The notes under the pieces are model-generated. The model did not search any database. It was given only the letters and a program-made list of their open reading frames with translations, and had not been told where the DNA came from. A DNA stretch of 64,000 nucleotides from Tachypleus tridentatus (taxonomy: Eukaryota > Arthropoda > Merostomata > Xiphosura > Limulidae): the NCBI RefSeq assembly GCF_004210375.1, contig NC_134837.1, positions 157,645,310 to 157,709,309 of the forward strand. The letters are read 5' to 3'. Shown here piece by piece: positions 12,771 through 26,935 of this stretch; position 1 is the first letter of the stretch; each line of letters opens with the position of its first letter. The position numbers were made by a program, and so were the translations under genes.

Positions 12771-14209
12771 CCGAAGGAAATTATCTCTCTTTTGAGCTAT
12801 GTTTGTAAAAATATATAATCGAGACATCATATTGATTTGTATACATGTTCTTACTAAGTAGGATTGCTCACAATGATATGAGTTGAAATAAATAAGCTTT
12901 AAATCACTTGCTCCAACCATTAAAGAGTAAAGAGCGCAATAGAAAACAAGAGAGAGAGAGAAACTAAGCCTAGTTGTTTTTGTTCCACCTTCTATAACGA
13001 TGCCATCATCTCAACAGCAGTTCATATATTCTGGGTTCTTTTCTAATTACCGCTGGGACAAACAGTAGCTCAGCAGTCCCTATATCATTTTTACCATTTC
13101 TTGACGTCAGTCTGTACTGTATTGCGCCACCGGTAAGTGCGGTATATTCGGTCGAGGGATTTCAGGCCCAGACCTCTTCCACTAGCATATAAATCAAACT
13201 GAGGGGAAAAGATTATCAAAAATTCAAGCGACAAACGAATTGCTTATCAATAATGTAAGCTTAGATTTCTCGTCCTTTATTGTAGATTCATAGTGCCTAA
13301 GGAACGTCTCATTGGGTTGTGAAGGGACCATCTCAAAATGTTATAAAAATAAAGTGTCTTTCTCTTTTAGAATATAAACAATAACTTTTACTTTCAAAAA
13401 CAATATACATTATCGAAATAATAAGAAATTCTTAGCTCTGTCACTAATTTTGACTTACTAATTGGTTCAGTTGAATCTTTTATTTTATTAGATGTCGTTT
13501 CTATAATAAAACATTTTCCCTTACTAGTTATTTTTAAGTCACACCAAATATGCTTTCAAAAACAAACGGTCTCAGCTTAAACTCGCGAAAACTTCAAAGC
13601 GACGCGCTGTGCAGTAAGACTTGCGATATATCATTGCTATTTGGTACTAAAACACGTCGTGTTTTGTAGTTAGATAATCTATAAAATCACATAGGACTTA
13701 TGACGAACTCCAGATACAATGGAAGATAGCATTTCGACGATTCTATCTGTTAAAAACCGAGCTTCGATAATGCGTCTTTTTGTTTAATGAAATTTTTTTT
13801 GACTGAAACAATATTTTTGTATCCAGTTTAATAAACAGTCACACGGGAAACTGGAAAACTTCAACTATTGTTTCGTAATGAAAAGTAATAAAAGTAATTC
13901 AGTAAAGATATAATGAAGTTTTTAATACGTGTAAAGGTATCTTTAGTTTATAAAGGTAAGTTTCATAGACTGAATAATTTAGGCTTAGTGGTTCTTAAAT
14001 GCAGTTGTTCTCAGATGGATGTGGACTTTCTTACCAAAATCAAAAGTAAGGTGTTTTTTGTTTGAGATAAAAACCACACAAGCACTACAGAAAGTCAATT
14101 AGTAGCAACAAATGTAAAAAAAAAAAAAAAATGTACATTGTATTTCATGTTCATTTCAGAATTTTCAAGCATAGCTACATAAAGGGTCATTTGTACACAT
14201 CCGTCCGCA

Positions 14210-14420
14210 ATTTTGAGGCTTGGTTGCTAGGACGCTTAATTTCCAATCTGTTAGTTGTAGGATCAAAACTAAGCCCTGGTCATTCTCCTCTGGCGTGGGA
14301 GCGTTATAATGTGACTGTAAAGTACATTATTCCTCAGTAAATAGTAGTCCAAAAATTGGCGGTGCGTGCCTTCCCTTGTACTCTGCAATTTAAAATTAGG
14401 AACAACAGTAGATCACTTAA
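14210..14420 (+). mobile_element. SINE-A, degenerate copy
   Basis: The eroded head TTGGTTGCTAGGACGCTTAA is followed by GGGAGCGTTATAATGTGACT and AAAAATTGGCGGTG. The tail part is AATTTAAAATTAGGAACAAC. Confidence 0.55.
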
Positions 14421-14534
14421 CAACCTTGTCATAAATAAAACAAATAAGTTAATCATTAAAAAGTAATTAAGCAGAACATTTTATACTAAATTTGTACAAA
14501 TATAAGTAAACAGAAACTAAAAAGGGACATCCCG

Positions 14535-14703
14535 GGCCTCTGGGGCAAAGCCTCTTTACTTGAGAGTGTGGGTATGGTCTCGTGACATTTTACACTCACT
14601 CTTCTAGTTTACTACTATCATAGCTTCTAGCACTGTTCGTGGTGAGCACAGCACAGATAGCCCATTGTGTTGATTTGTGCTTAACTGTAAACAAGCAAAC
14701 AAA
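14535..14703 (+). mobile_element. SINE-C, degenerate
   Basis: The recognisable end is AGCACAGCACAGATAGCCCA, then TTTGTGCTTAACTGTAAACA. The tRNA-like half is badly eroded. Confidence 0.5.
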
Positions 14704-16082
14704 ATTACCTGAAGAAAACAGACCAATGTTCTGTTGAAACGTGTGATATTTTCTTCAAACGTATGCCACATTACTATGCTTACAGTTCATGAAAAGAACA
14801 TTAATTTGAGGTTTACCTTAAGTAAGATTATGTTCTGTGTGTATGTATATATTGCAACACGTTTTTCATACGATGGAATGTTTAAACTTTACAAAGTGCC
14901 CAGTAAAGCAAAGGTAAACACTAGTATACCATTAGGAATAGAATTTACATCAGTCATACTAGAGGAAATTTCTAATTTGATGGACTTGTCATGTGAAACG
15001 TCACCTCACGTGGAATTTCTGTGTCTATATCTTCAATTAAAATACTTAATTAACAAAATCATTAATTGTGTTTTAGTAGTAATAACCTATGAGAGTATAA
15101 TGAAACGTTAATTAATTGTTATAAAAACGCCAATCACGATTTAATGTATTTGCTTAAAGGAACAGTAAGTTAATTCAAACAAAGAACACTGAGCTTACCG
15201 TAAAAGTAATTTGGTTAGGGGAGCTATAGATTTCCTAAGGAGGAAGTGAAAAGCTGCAGATTGTCGCATACGTTAGCATCATTTGGTTGAAAAAAATTAC
15301 ATGTATAGTGTGCTTCAAAAAGAACACCAAGATACACTAAGCTACGTCACAATAAAGCGTTAAGTAGTTTGTTTGAGTCCACAAAAATATCCCTATGAAC
15401 CACAGAGAATGAAACTGACGTAATTTTATCCATTTTTCTGACACGATTGTATGGTCATTTGACCGCCCAGCAATGATCTTTTGCGAATTTGGTCTGCTTA
15501 AACGTAGTTTGAAATTTGATGTCCATGTACATTGGAGGGTCTGATAGATTTTGATTTTAATGTATGGTCTAAAGTTGACCTCGTAATCTATTAGAGAAAG
15601 TTTTACGATGACAGTTTCAAGTATCTGATAACAGTGCCTAATTGTGACCATTAGGCTTAGCACGATTGACAATGAAGTAAACAATACGAGACTTGGAACA
15701 TCGCTCTTCTAGAGTGCGATTATCTCCGTATAACAGACTTGTTGCACTTTATCTTCATTTCAATATGAGTTTTGGTATCAAGGCTCATTAACTTCTTAGC
15801 TTACCTTAATTAACAACATTTGAAAGAGCCCAAAAGTAAATGTGAAGACATATTTCAATGTAGGAGCTGTAAAGTTGTTGTTTGTTATTAACACTACAAA
15901 ATGAACTATCTGCGGGTATTGAAACCAATAACATACCGTTGTGTTACTGAGAAAGCTATAAAAATATATAATGTTAGCATAGGAACAGGATGGCGTATAT
16001 GAGCTCCACACCTGCCTCATTCTTTACGTTTATTCTTACTAAACATGAAGCAGTAGAATTATGGACACGATCTTCTCACCAA

Positions 16083-16445
16083 TCCAATCCGATAAAAACA
16101 TTTTTCTGAAAATATTAAGAAACATCGTTGTTGAACTGAGTTACACACTAGCCACGCCTTCTAACAAGAGACAACAGTAGTACTATGTACGTGAATTTTA
16201 AACCACCCTCATCCAATAAGAGCTTATTCCGTTTTCTTTTTATCACAGTAGAACTTCATTGTTTACATCAACTCAACCCCAACCTTATCCAATAAAAACA
16301 ATGCGTCTTACTTCATTATAAAAATAAGGAAACCGCACTGTGTACATAAATTTCAAACTATCTTCATTCAATACAGTTTATTTCTTTGTAAATACAAAGC
16401 AACCACATTGTGTACATAGGCTCCACATAAACCTTATCTAACAAT
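16083..16445. repeat. degenerate repeat with period near 75 bp
   Basis: The motif CCTTATCCAATAAAAAC or a close variant recurs near 16085, 16208, 16282, 16361 and 16434, with CATTGTGTACAT-type motifs between. Spacing is 73-79 bp for the last three intervals. This is an old, decayed tandem array. Confidence 0.55.
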
Positions 16446-18383
16446 AAGTTGTTTCTAATTATTCAGTTGGTTTTTTTCTCTTCATTAGTCATCATTGATT
16501 CAGATTTGGTTGTATATTCCATTCTAAGTAATATATATCAATATCAAAGATAACCGAATAATGATATTAAAATATTGATTCATTGAATAGCCTTATCGGG
16601 TGGATGGGTAGATTTTATGGGAAATTACAGTGATTTCAAAACTGTTAAAATATTTTTAGTCACAGAGATCTTGTTTCTTGAATACTAAAAATCCGCAGTA
16701 GAAACAGACACAAACACTTTGAAATGTATAAAGTTATGCAAATAATGTGAGCAGTTTTCTGTTTTTATCTGTTCTTATTTTTCTCATCTAAAAGGAAGAG
16801 TTTAACTGATGGTAGAATTTAGTAGGCATATTTAGCAATGAGCGTGAATTTGTATCCTTGTAAAAACACAACATTGCCTAAAGAAAAAAATCTTTTCGGC
16901 AAAAAGCAAGAAGTATTTACTTCTTGAGAGCTGTCAAAGTCGTTCAGGGTGGTTCGTATGTGAAGTTCGTCTAGAATCGATGCGGTACCTTTACTACTTT
17001 GTTTTCCCGCGACTTCAGTTGTCAGGAGCTACACTACTTGGAGATGGATCACCTGCTTTCATTTACAGCTTGAGTACTGTCAGTATGAGGAGCTAAACCT
17101 AACTTGCCTCAACACATAAAACATCCACCAGGGATCTTTTACTAGTTACTTAGATAACTGGAAAATATTAATTGGCACTATTTTGTTTGAACTTGAATGA
17201 CTGGGACAGGTGAGATAAAAATTTACGTCGTTTGGTTTTTTTGAACATATGAGTTTCGACAAATTCTCAAGACAGCAATAACGTACAGTTTTAGGGAAGT
17301 AGCTAAACAATGCATTTTTTATAACATAGTACAGCTTCACATCTTAAGCTAGAAATAACTACGAGATACGACGTATTCTGTCAGAAACTTCAGTGTTTAC
17401 AAAGTAGTTTCAGAACTTTAACTACTAAAGATCCCTATTATTAAACATAAAAACTTTAACAGATCATATATATATATATATACCTATTATTATTATTCTA
17501 ATGAACCTCAAATGGTCATGTTCTCAGTGCGGTTAACGGTTACGAAGATAAATTGATAGGACACATCGACATAGAAGTTATTTCTGAAGTGCCACAGGCC
17601 TTCACAACGGAGTTAAATGGAACGATTCTTAGTCTGCATGTTAAAGTTCCCCATGAAATAGAAAACTATTTTACTTAGTACATTGTTAGATACCGCTACA
17701 TTTTATATAGGGATAAGAAACAATCCCTCCAGCCCGTTAAAATATTGAATGACTTATACCAAACGCTTTTGTTTACACAACGAAAATAGTCGATTTACCG
17801 CGACGGAAGACACAAAACCGAAAAAAAGCCTTGGGCTTTTATTAATTAACAACGTACGAGTAGCTATGCAAAATATAGATAAAACAAATACTTAGCGCAT
17901 GGGATTAATAATGACACTTATATGGTTGTATGTATTAAATACATAATTATCTTTATTATCGTCTTTTGAAGTTGTCTTTTAATTTCAAGTGTCTCTAGGA
18001 TATCATTGTTTCAACGTACTACACAAGGGGTGGAAAGTTTATTCTCTACGTTGTAATCTAAACTGTAATCTACACTGTTGAGGTGTATACAGTTAAAATA
18101 GAAGATGGTGTAAAAACCGAAATAAGTAGATTTTTTAGGGATGGTCCTTTTTCATAATAAATTATTTGTTGTGCAACTACCTTAATGTGGATTATTGTTT
18201 AAGTTTTTGAAGTGTACAAGCAGATATATTGTTTTGAAATTAATAAGTCATAATTTTTAAACATCGAATACGGTTAACAAGTCTTTACGTTTCATCAAAA
18301 ATATTCCGAAAAGTTCTAACGCATTCAGTCGTGTAAGATGACATAATATTTGATTTTAATAACATTCTTTTTTTTTTTGGTGT

Positions 18384-18474
18384 GTTTATTTTAATTAAAG
18401 ATACACGATGAGATCTTCGCCTTCTATTCATCGCATGGAATCGAACCTAGCATCTTAGCGTTGTAAATCTGATG
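18384..18474 (-). mobile_element. SINE-B/C fragment, degenerate
   Basis: The block ATGGAATCGAACCTAGCATC, followed by TTAGCGTTGTAAATCTGATG, is the complement of the B box and anticodon region. Confidence 0.45.
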
Positions 18475-19740
18475 GAAGATGGAGTATAAAGGTCAAATGT
18501 ATTAAAATAGTGCAAAATGTAAATTTTATTATGTTTTCTAAAATAGTCAAAGGTGAAATACGGAAATATAAAACAATAAGTTCAGCTTCATCGATAGTTT
18601 TATAACTCGAAGAGAAACCATTAAGATAAGTATGATTGTAGGCCTAGTAAATTATAATAGCTTACATATTCAGATTAAATGACAAAATACTTTAACAATA
18701 TAGAGAAATAAAGAAGCTTCCAGTGGTTGCGAGAGATAACTAATCTTAGAACGGAAAAAGAGATATTTAAGTTTTATGTTTCATGTTTATATATATATAT
18801 ATATGTCTTTCTATTGTACAAACTATGAATAGCCAATTTCAATTCAGACCCAATGTGTTCTTGTGGGTGGGTGGGTAATATAGTGTCGTCATGTTGAAAG
18901 TGTGAGAAGAAATCAAAAGGGTCAGAACGATTCCTGTCTTCATCTCTCTCAATATAGATATATATCACTTCTCGAAAAACGAGTATTCCACTCTCTCTCT
19001 GTATTTAGATGACCTAATTGAACGTTAAAGACAATGTTCCACTCTCTTGGTATGGATTTTGTAATTAACTTGCAAAGACAAACTAGTAGGTCGATATCTG
19101 CAAACGTTCCTATTACTACAGAATACATATATATATATTGTAGCAGAGAAACCGGTGAATCAAAGGCAGTTCGATACGTTTAACTAATACCATTATATCT
19201 TAATTAAAGAAAAACTTCGAGAAAAATTACATATACAAATGTATAACATGTTGAATTGCATATAGTTTTTGTCATACCTCGTGCACATAAAAAACAGTAT
19301 TTTGATAAGGTATTAATATATATTATACTGAAGCAATTATCATTAACATAACAAAATATTTATACGGAAAGCTGCTTTTGTTGTTTTTATTGAACGTTTC
19401 AGGTTTTGTTAAATCTGTGAACAATGTAATAACAGTGTTTGTCAAACAAAGCTGGTCGTTAAAGTACAGAGAAGTGAATTAGCAGTAACAAAAAAAACAC
19501 ACTCTATTTTGGGCCATTATCTTCTGTAATCCCTGAGTGGAATCATTGATTTGCATATTAATTTTAGTTGCATCATATCCATTCTATATAATTAGTTAGA
19601 ATCCACATATTCTACTTGATGGATCACAATAAATATATCTTACATCATAAGATACAGCCCATATGTCTTATAGGAAATATTATGAATAATCCATTGAAAT
19701 AAAGAGAGCTCGTGTGTATTCTCTGCACATGTTTAGTTGT

Positions 19741-19951
19741 AACATAAACATTTTGAAAAGGCTAATTTTATACAGGTATTAAGACAGTCAGTTATAAAGT
19801 ATATTGTTGTGGATCAATCCATCTTAACACATAAAATATGATCACTTGTAGCATAAACACTTTGAAAGGCTAATTTTATATACGTATTAGGACAGTCAGT
19901 TATAAAGTATATTATTTGGAACAATCCTTGTTAATACATAAAATATGATCA
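19741..19951. repeat. direct duplication of about 109 bp
   Basis: Two adjacent copies begin at 19741 and 19850 (CATAAACA, GGCTAATTTTATA, AGACAGTCAGTTATAAAGTA or close variant, ACATAAAATATGATCA). They differ at several positions, so the duplication is not recent. Confidence 0.8.
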
Positions 19952-22900
19952 GTTAAGACTTGTTTTCTACATTGTCACCTACGGTGTACGTTTAACCAGT
20001 TATTTTTGTTCATTATAGTTGATCAGTTAGGACAAAGACAAGAGCGTGAAATCGTATTTAACTGTACTTTACTGTACTGTCACGATGTTTTAGAAGAGCA
20101 CTAATTTGGTTTAGTGATAAATCAGCAAAAGGTTGTAAGATTTCAACAGGAGCTTTATATCATTCGTCAATAAGAACTGAATATTATTTCTTCAGAAATT
20201 TCGAAATACAAATACGACGTTACAATCTGGTTTCGAAAATACTTACTAATAGTTCAATTAGACTAAGGTCTTTCGACTTTGAAAATCAGAGTTTATGACT
20301 CAGTTCAAATTAAACATGTGTGCTATCACCTGAAAATTATCAGTAGGATCGTTGTATCGTAAGGAGAAGTCGGTCTGTTTGCAGCTTAAGGATAAAACCA
20401 AAGCCATATCAGCGAAATGCGATTCATTTCATGATAAAACGATCTATACTTCTAGCAACTGGAATCATGCACCTGAATTGTACACTTTCTGCTTTCCTTT
20501 TTTCCTATTGGATGAGAAAATGGTGAATGTTGACTAATCTCACCAGATCACCTTGCGCTCACTATTCATGAGTCCACAGTCTGTGAAGTCATTGCACCGT
20601 TTCATGTGCAAATTTGTGTTACTGGGTTAATGAATGGCTTGTGCATCTGAGATAACACACAATTCGTCTTTAGACTTTCTTTTATACAAACCGATGACGT
20701 TCCTTATAAATATTCTGAACGTATTTTCGTTGCTGTTATTATTACTTGTTTCAATACTTGCAGCCACCTCGTTCACTTGTTACAGTCTTCCTAGCATCAT
20801 TCCTAATTGGAAGTTTGTTAGATCTTTCTCAAAGACGTGGTGTCGAAACAAATATCACAGCGTTGATGAACAACCCATGAGTACTCCTACTGCGGGGTTA
20901 TGTGTTACATTTTCAAACTTATTTATTTATAGGAAGAAATTCATGTATTTCTTGAAATTATAAGAAGGGTTTAAGTTTTCATCCAACTCATACATGTATT
21001 TTACGAAATCATTCATGGAATTATATTATTTTAACTGATAGATTACGACATTGAATAAGCAGCTGTAACAAATCTATTGTTACAGTATATGGTAAATTTT
21101 AATATTTGTTTACTGCATTATAAATTATAATGCATGAGCTCCTTAGAAAGATTTTAAAAGATGCATAATATTACGCTTATAAATTCTGCATGAATTCTGC
21201 TACGTAAATAAAAACCTTTATGATTAGTTGTTATTGTAACTTACGTATTGGATGATCAATTAGCTAAACAGTTTTTTTTATAAACATTTATATTATAAGT
21301 TACGATAAATACTGAATCTTCCAGTATGCCAGTAAAATATCTATACACAAAAAGAAACTCAAATATCAAATTTCACAAATGCAGAGCACAAACTAGACTT
21401 TAAATTATGTGTATTTGTTGGGCTTGAAATTGAGCTTTAAAACAAAAGATATGTTTGTCAAACTCGTCTTGATTGTCAAAGTAAACCTTTTTTTGGAATT
21501 AAATACTAGATATTTAGTAACATTTCTAATGGAAGTTTCTAACCTGGTAACTTTGAAGGTAGAATACAATTATGTATCATCACTAATTTGTAAAAGGGCA
21601 AATATACGAACAGAAATCTTAAAGAAAAACAAGTTTAATCCTAATAATGCTTTAGGACTTGTAAATGATTACTGCACTGTTCTAAACTCTGTTAGTGAAA
21701 AAGGAGAACTATTTTTCACGTAAACAAAGACTATCTCATTAAAGAACGTAAGACATTCCCTATAGACAGATAATAGTTAACATATAGTGTGGGTAGAAAT
21801 AACTTATTAAAATATGAAATGCTCGTGCGCTTTTCGAAAGAGGAGTCTCTGGTTATCGAGTTTCTTGTGGTTTAATTGAACCGTTTTATAATACTGTGTA
21901 TCTTCTTAATTCCATGAATATGACTAAATGTTTCAACAAAATTTTTACCATTCACATGCCAAGCATGTATTATTCTCGTCGTATATTATGTACATTTACT
22001 GGTCAAGTTCTATCCTTTGCTATAAAGGACTTTAGTAGTGTTCTTTTTCCAGTTTAAGAGTAAATTTGAAAACAAAAACAACATGTTTAACATGTTTTGT
22101 CTCAGTGAAATTTTTATTATCCTTCACACGCTAGAGAGAGATATATCTTTATATTTAGGAAAATACATTTTGAATGATTTTGGGATAGTTTACAGTTACT
22201 GAGCGGAATAATAACTAGTATATATTTATAGCAAGTAAAAACAAATGAACCCCATGAAATAATGAGAAAAAAACAGCTGACGAAGACGTTTTTACGAAGA
22301 TTAAAATGCGTGGTAAGTTGTTTTTTTCAATGCCGCAAAGATATATATATATATATATATTTGTGTAATTTATTGTGCAATAATCGTTGGAAGTTTCGTA
22401 AAACGATAAATGGTTGATTTGTTACAAAGCGATGAAGTGAAACATGGTGATGTATTTTGAGCTGTCTAAAATATTCAACGTACGGTAGGAAAAAGAGACG
22501 AAACCATAAAGTTTGAAAACCACAGATCACTTACTTATTAGATAGGAACTGCCGTTTACAAGCCTCTTTACGATATCCTTGCCCAAAGTCATGTCAGTAA
22601 ATTTCCCACTTCACGGGCAGGTGTCTTTTTGAAATGTTGGCCACGCCCACACTTGAGGTAAGTAGGAGGAGCTTTTCTTACAGGAAAATTTGTGCGGTGC
22701 CTTTTAACAAGAAATTTGCAGATAACATCAGTGTGATAGTGTTAAGGGCGTTCAGCTTATCTACTAACATTGTACGTGTAGATTAAATGAAAACCATTTC
22801 CATCACTTCATGGTTTACACGAAACAAGCATTAGGCGCCTCTGGTTCTATGTTTTGTCCTTTTTTTCAGTTGTTATGATCTCTTATAGCGATTCGTTGTT

Positions 22901-23921
22901 GTCTAAGTTGGTTAAAACACACTGACTGTCTAAAAAACAATCAAATCGCTGGTACTTTTATTTGTGTTTTCTAGAACATTAGCATATGATCTTAGTGGTT
23001 TTAATTAATAAAAAAAATTTTTATATGTAATATATCTGGTGATGATCTACCGTCCATGAATTTGATCCTTGAAGGTTAAGGTCGTGCTATTGTGATTTGG
23101 AAATATAGATAGGTTATTTTCAAAAGAGTCATAGTCTACCACTGTAACATTTACTCTTGAAGTGACTTACTAAAATCTATTTATTTTTCACATAATATTC
23201 ACTGAGAAAAATTGTTTAAACACGCACATAAACAAATTCGTAATCCAGGCTCTTTGAGCGATGATGGAGTATTATGAGTTTTACTTTTCATCTGGTTTCT
23301 TGGCTATCCCTTTAATAGGTTAATGTATTGTAGGCCCACGTCACTGTTTAATTGTTCGTTTATTAAAGAAACCAAACGGGATGAGCTTGTAGTTTACCTG
23401 CTGACCGAGCTAATGATTCCAACAGTTAAGAACGCGATAGATTAAAAGTCACTCATAATAGTTTCATATAATATATTAACCACAGACACTGGCATGCATG
23501 TGACACGATAATGTATATGAAGAACTACATTATGAAATCATCCAACCATAACATTTGCGTCACCTTTTAGTCAACAAAAATGAAACCCATTGTGACGTAT
23601 GTTATGTCGTTTCTTCAGTTAAATCAATTTTATATTATATGTTTAAATTATACGTTTATCCTTATTTTTATTTTATGCCTACTTAGCCGTTTTGTGTGAT
23701 GTAAAATAACATCCAATTTGTCTTATATTCTGGTAATTTATTACATATGACACATCGAAAAGATGTGGATAGTGCATTGAATAGACGTTCAAATATTTAA
23801 AGATGTGAATATGAAAATAGAATGGAAGTAGTATACAAAAGTTGAGAAATATGTACGCATTTCACTGTTATATTTTTGCATCAAACATAATGTACGGACG
23901 TATTATAGTCTGTAATGCAGA

Positions 23922-24197
23922 GGCCCAGCATGGCCAGGTGGTTAGGGTTCTCGACTCGTAATCTGAAAGTTGTGGGTTCAAATCTCCATCACACCAAACA
24001 TGCTCGTCCTTTCAGTCTTGGGGGCGTTATAATGTGACTATCATTCATACAATTCGTTGGTAAAAGAGTAACCCAAGAGTTGGCGGTGGTTAGTGATGAC
24101 TAGCTAGCTACCTTCCCTCTAGTCTCACACTGCTAAATTATGAACGGCTTGCCCAGATAATCTTCGTATAGCTTTAAACGAAAGTCAAAACAAACAA
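23922..24197 (+). mobile_element. SINE-A, near full length
   Basis: It runs from GGCCCAGCATGGCCAGGTGG through TCGACTCGTAATCTGA, GGGGGCGTTATAATGTGACT and the GAGTTGGCGGTGG block to an AAAACAAACAA tail. Confidence 0.85.
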
Positions 24198-25253
24198 TTC
24201 TGTTCGCATTTCGATGTCTTACACAGATTAATACGTATCTGGAAATTACAGAAAAAAAATCAGATCAAACAGCTAAACTACAAGAGCTGTAGTTTCAATA
24301 CCTGAAATGAAATAAATGCAACTTGGAAGATTCAAATATTTTTTATTTCATTCACTTGACGTTTAGAACTGCTATACCATCACTTGATCCAGTGTTGTAC
24401 TATTATGTGGAAATGCCATTTTCAGATGAACACACGAAAAAGAGTAATGAAAGGTTAAGATTTGTTGCACTTTCCCAACTAAAACTTTGATTTAAGCAAA
24501 ATAAACACAGTTTATAAAATGACGTTCGTGTACAAATATACTGTATGCTCACGTAGGAATTCGTGAAATATTGTATACTGATAGTTACTTTGTAAAGAAA
24601 GATGTAGCTTTCTGACTAGAAGATAATTATTTATATAACTTTATTCCTATTGTTAACTTTAATTAAGACTATCCTGCATGACAATAAATATAGGTGTAAT
24701 TTTTTTATTTAGAACCAATCGAGAAAACTCAATTTAGTATTTATTGTTGAATTTTGTATGTATCATAACAGGATTAAACCTTTTGCCACCTGATGCATTT
24801 TCAGAATATTTCACATATTGTCATCCATTAACAATATAGAAGTAAGCTGTTTTTCCTGAATAATAAAAAACTCTACCAAATGCTACACAAGGTGTTAGAA
24901 TACCTTTAAATAAAGTATTCATACTTGTATTAGATTACATAACAGAATATATTTCAAGATTACTATAAGTTACAACATGTATTTCAATATTATTTTAAAA
25001 GTACATATCGAGAAACTATTAATGATAAACAAGTACATGGTTACTATGAAAGAGTCTTCAATAAATGCGCTATTTAGTTAATTTTCGAAAACCGTCCTTG
25101 TAATTAATAAAAAAAAAAGCTCTTGCGCCATCTTTCATCGGATTTGAAGTTATAAGCGGTATTTTTGTGAATTTAGTAGAACCTTTTCAGAAATCATAAC
25201 TATCTAATAACAGAAAATGTACGGGATACCATATCTGATGATGTCCATAGCAT

Positions 25254-25353
25254 GCAGGTCCACCCTTGAGATAGCACTAACATGCGGGTTTTGATTCCCC
25301 GCGGTGGACATAGCAGATAGCCTAATGTGACTTTTCTTTTAAAATACAAACAT
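25254..25353 (+). mobile_element. SINE-B, 5'-eroded
   Basis: The B-box region GGGTTTTGATTCCCCGCGGT is followed by GGACATAGCAGATAGCCTAA, with an A-rich end at AATACAAACA. Confidence 0.55.
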
Positions 25354-25838
25354 GTGAAAAACGCGCTCAGCAGGTAGGTAATTCTTAAAAAACACTTACT
25401 GAAAGAACGTGATGCTGTATGGTTATAATTTCAGGTAACAGATGGTGTGTAAGACATAAAATTAAGAGTAAAAGTAGAGTAAAATTTTACTACGATATCT
25501 TCCATGAAATATCACTGCGATACATTTTATATATTTTTTATATGTTGGATATTTTAGGACGAAGACTATAAGTCCTTTTAGAAGTTTTAACATGTTTTGA
25601 ACTCAAACTGTAAACCTGAAAATCTTAGAAAATATCCTTTAAATTGTGAACAATGCATCAGGTATACAGGGTACATTAAAACTTCACTGTTGTTAATATA
25701 ATTAACATACGTATTTGCTTTTTCAAGCTCGCCATGCAGTTAGTCCACATTATTACTCATTTAAATATTATCTGATAATTTACCCGTCAGTAAGTTCATT
25801 AACAAAATCAGGGAAAAATGTCGTTTATAAATAAAAAG

Positions 25839-26112
25839 TTTGTTTTGTTTTAATTTCGCACAAAGCTACTCGAGGGCTATCTGCGCTAGCCGTCCCTAAT
25901 TAAGCAGTGTAAGACTAGAGGGAAGGCAGCTAGTCATCACCACCCACCGCCAACTCTTGGGCTACTCTTTTACCAATGAACAATGGGATTGACCGTCACA
26001 TTATAACTCCCCCACGGCTGGGAAGGCGAGTATGTTTGGTCCGAGAAGGATTCGAACCCGCGACCCGCGGATTACGAGTCGAACGCCTTAACATACTTGG
26101 CCATGCCGAGCC
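25839..26112 (-). mobile_element. SINE-A, near full length
   Basis: The complete body (CTACTCGAGGGCTATCTGCG) and head (GGATTCGAACCCGCGACC, then ACTTGGCCATGCCGAGCC) are present. It is close to the apparent consensus, so it is a relatively young copy. Confidence 0.87.
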
Positions 26113-26621
26113 AATATTAATAAAAAAATGAAGTGTGGATGCAACGTCTAATGTGACATGTCCGTCTATATAAAAACACACAAACTAAACTTTACTGGTG
26201 ACGTTTTAATTAGAAATGATAAAACCAGTTATAATCAATTATAATTGTTGTGCGTAAATTATAATTGCTTAGTATATGGCAAACAGACTAACATATTTGC
26301 GCATATTGCACATAATATTTGCTCTAAAATGTCCTTAAGGGCACATTTTCTTAAACCCCGTGTGCATAATATTGATCGCTTTCCAATATCCTAGTGTGAA
26401 AAATCTATAATATAATTGACTTCAGAAGCCCATTATGCTTGTAAATCGTTGTTTGCCTATTCATTATTAATACCTCCAGTCTGTCATTGTGTCTATAATC
26501 AGCATTGAGTCTAACTATTAGCAATAATTACGTACATAGGTCAGAACTCAAAATTAACAGAGTGAATGTTTACATATTGGTTAACTAGCAGTATGTAATG
26601 ATGTAAAACAAAAACGTATAA

Positions 26622-26745
26622 TTTGTTTGTTTTTAGTTAAATACAAATCTACTTAACGGCTAACTGTGCTGTGTTCATCACGGGTATCGAAACCCGGTTT
26701 CTAGCACTGTTAAGTCCGCAGTCTTACCGCTGTGCCACATTGATT
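26622..26745 (-). mobile_element. SINE-C, near full length
   Basis: The plus strand shows the complement: TTCATCACGGGTATCGAAAC, CTAGCACTGTTAAGTCCGCA and TTACCGCTGTGCCACATTG. Confidence 0.72.
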
Positions 26746-26827
26746 CTTCAAGCACTTTAGTTGTTATCAAATATTTAGGCCCGAATTAAAATATATCATG
26801 AGGCCCAGCTATAATATTTAAGTCGGT

Positions 26828-26935
26828 ATTTTTTAGCGCAAAGCTACGGAATGGCTATCTGTCTTTGCTCTATCAACTGCGACGAATCGAGCCCCAGAAT
26901 ATAGTAAGTCCGGAGACTGACCGCTGACTTAGGAG
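26828..26935 (-). mobile_element. SINE-B/C copy, diverged
   Basis: It shares GCGCAAAGCTACGGAATGGC, ACGAATCGAGCCCCAGAAT and GACTGACCGCTGACTTAGGA with the family. It lies head-to-tail with the 26.62 kb copy. Confidence 0.55.

Noticed and set aside
14734..15111. 125-codon plus-strand frame
   Set aside because: AT-driven composition with no domain. It is likely a chance frame.
15337..15684. 115-codon minus-strand frame
   Set aside because: No motif, no codon-use signal and no homologous feature recognised.
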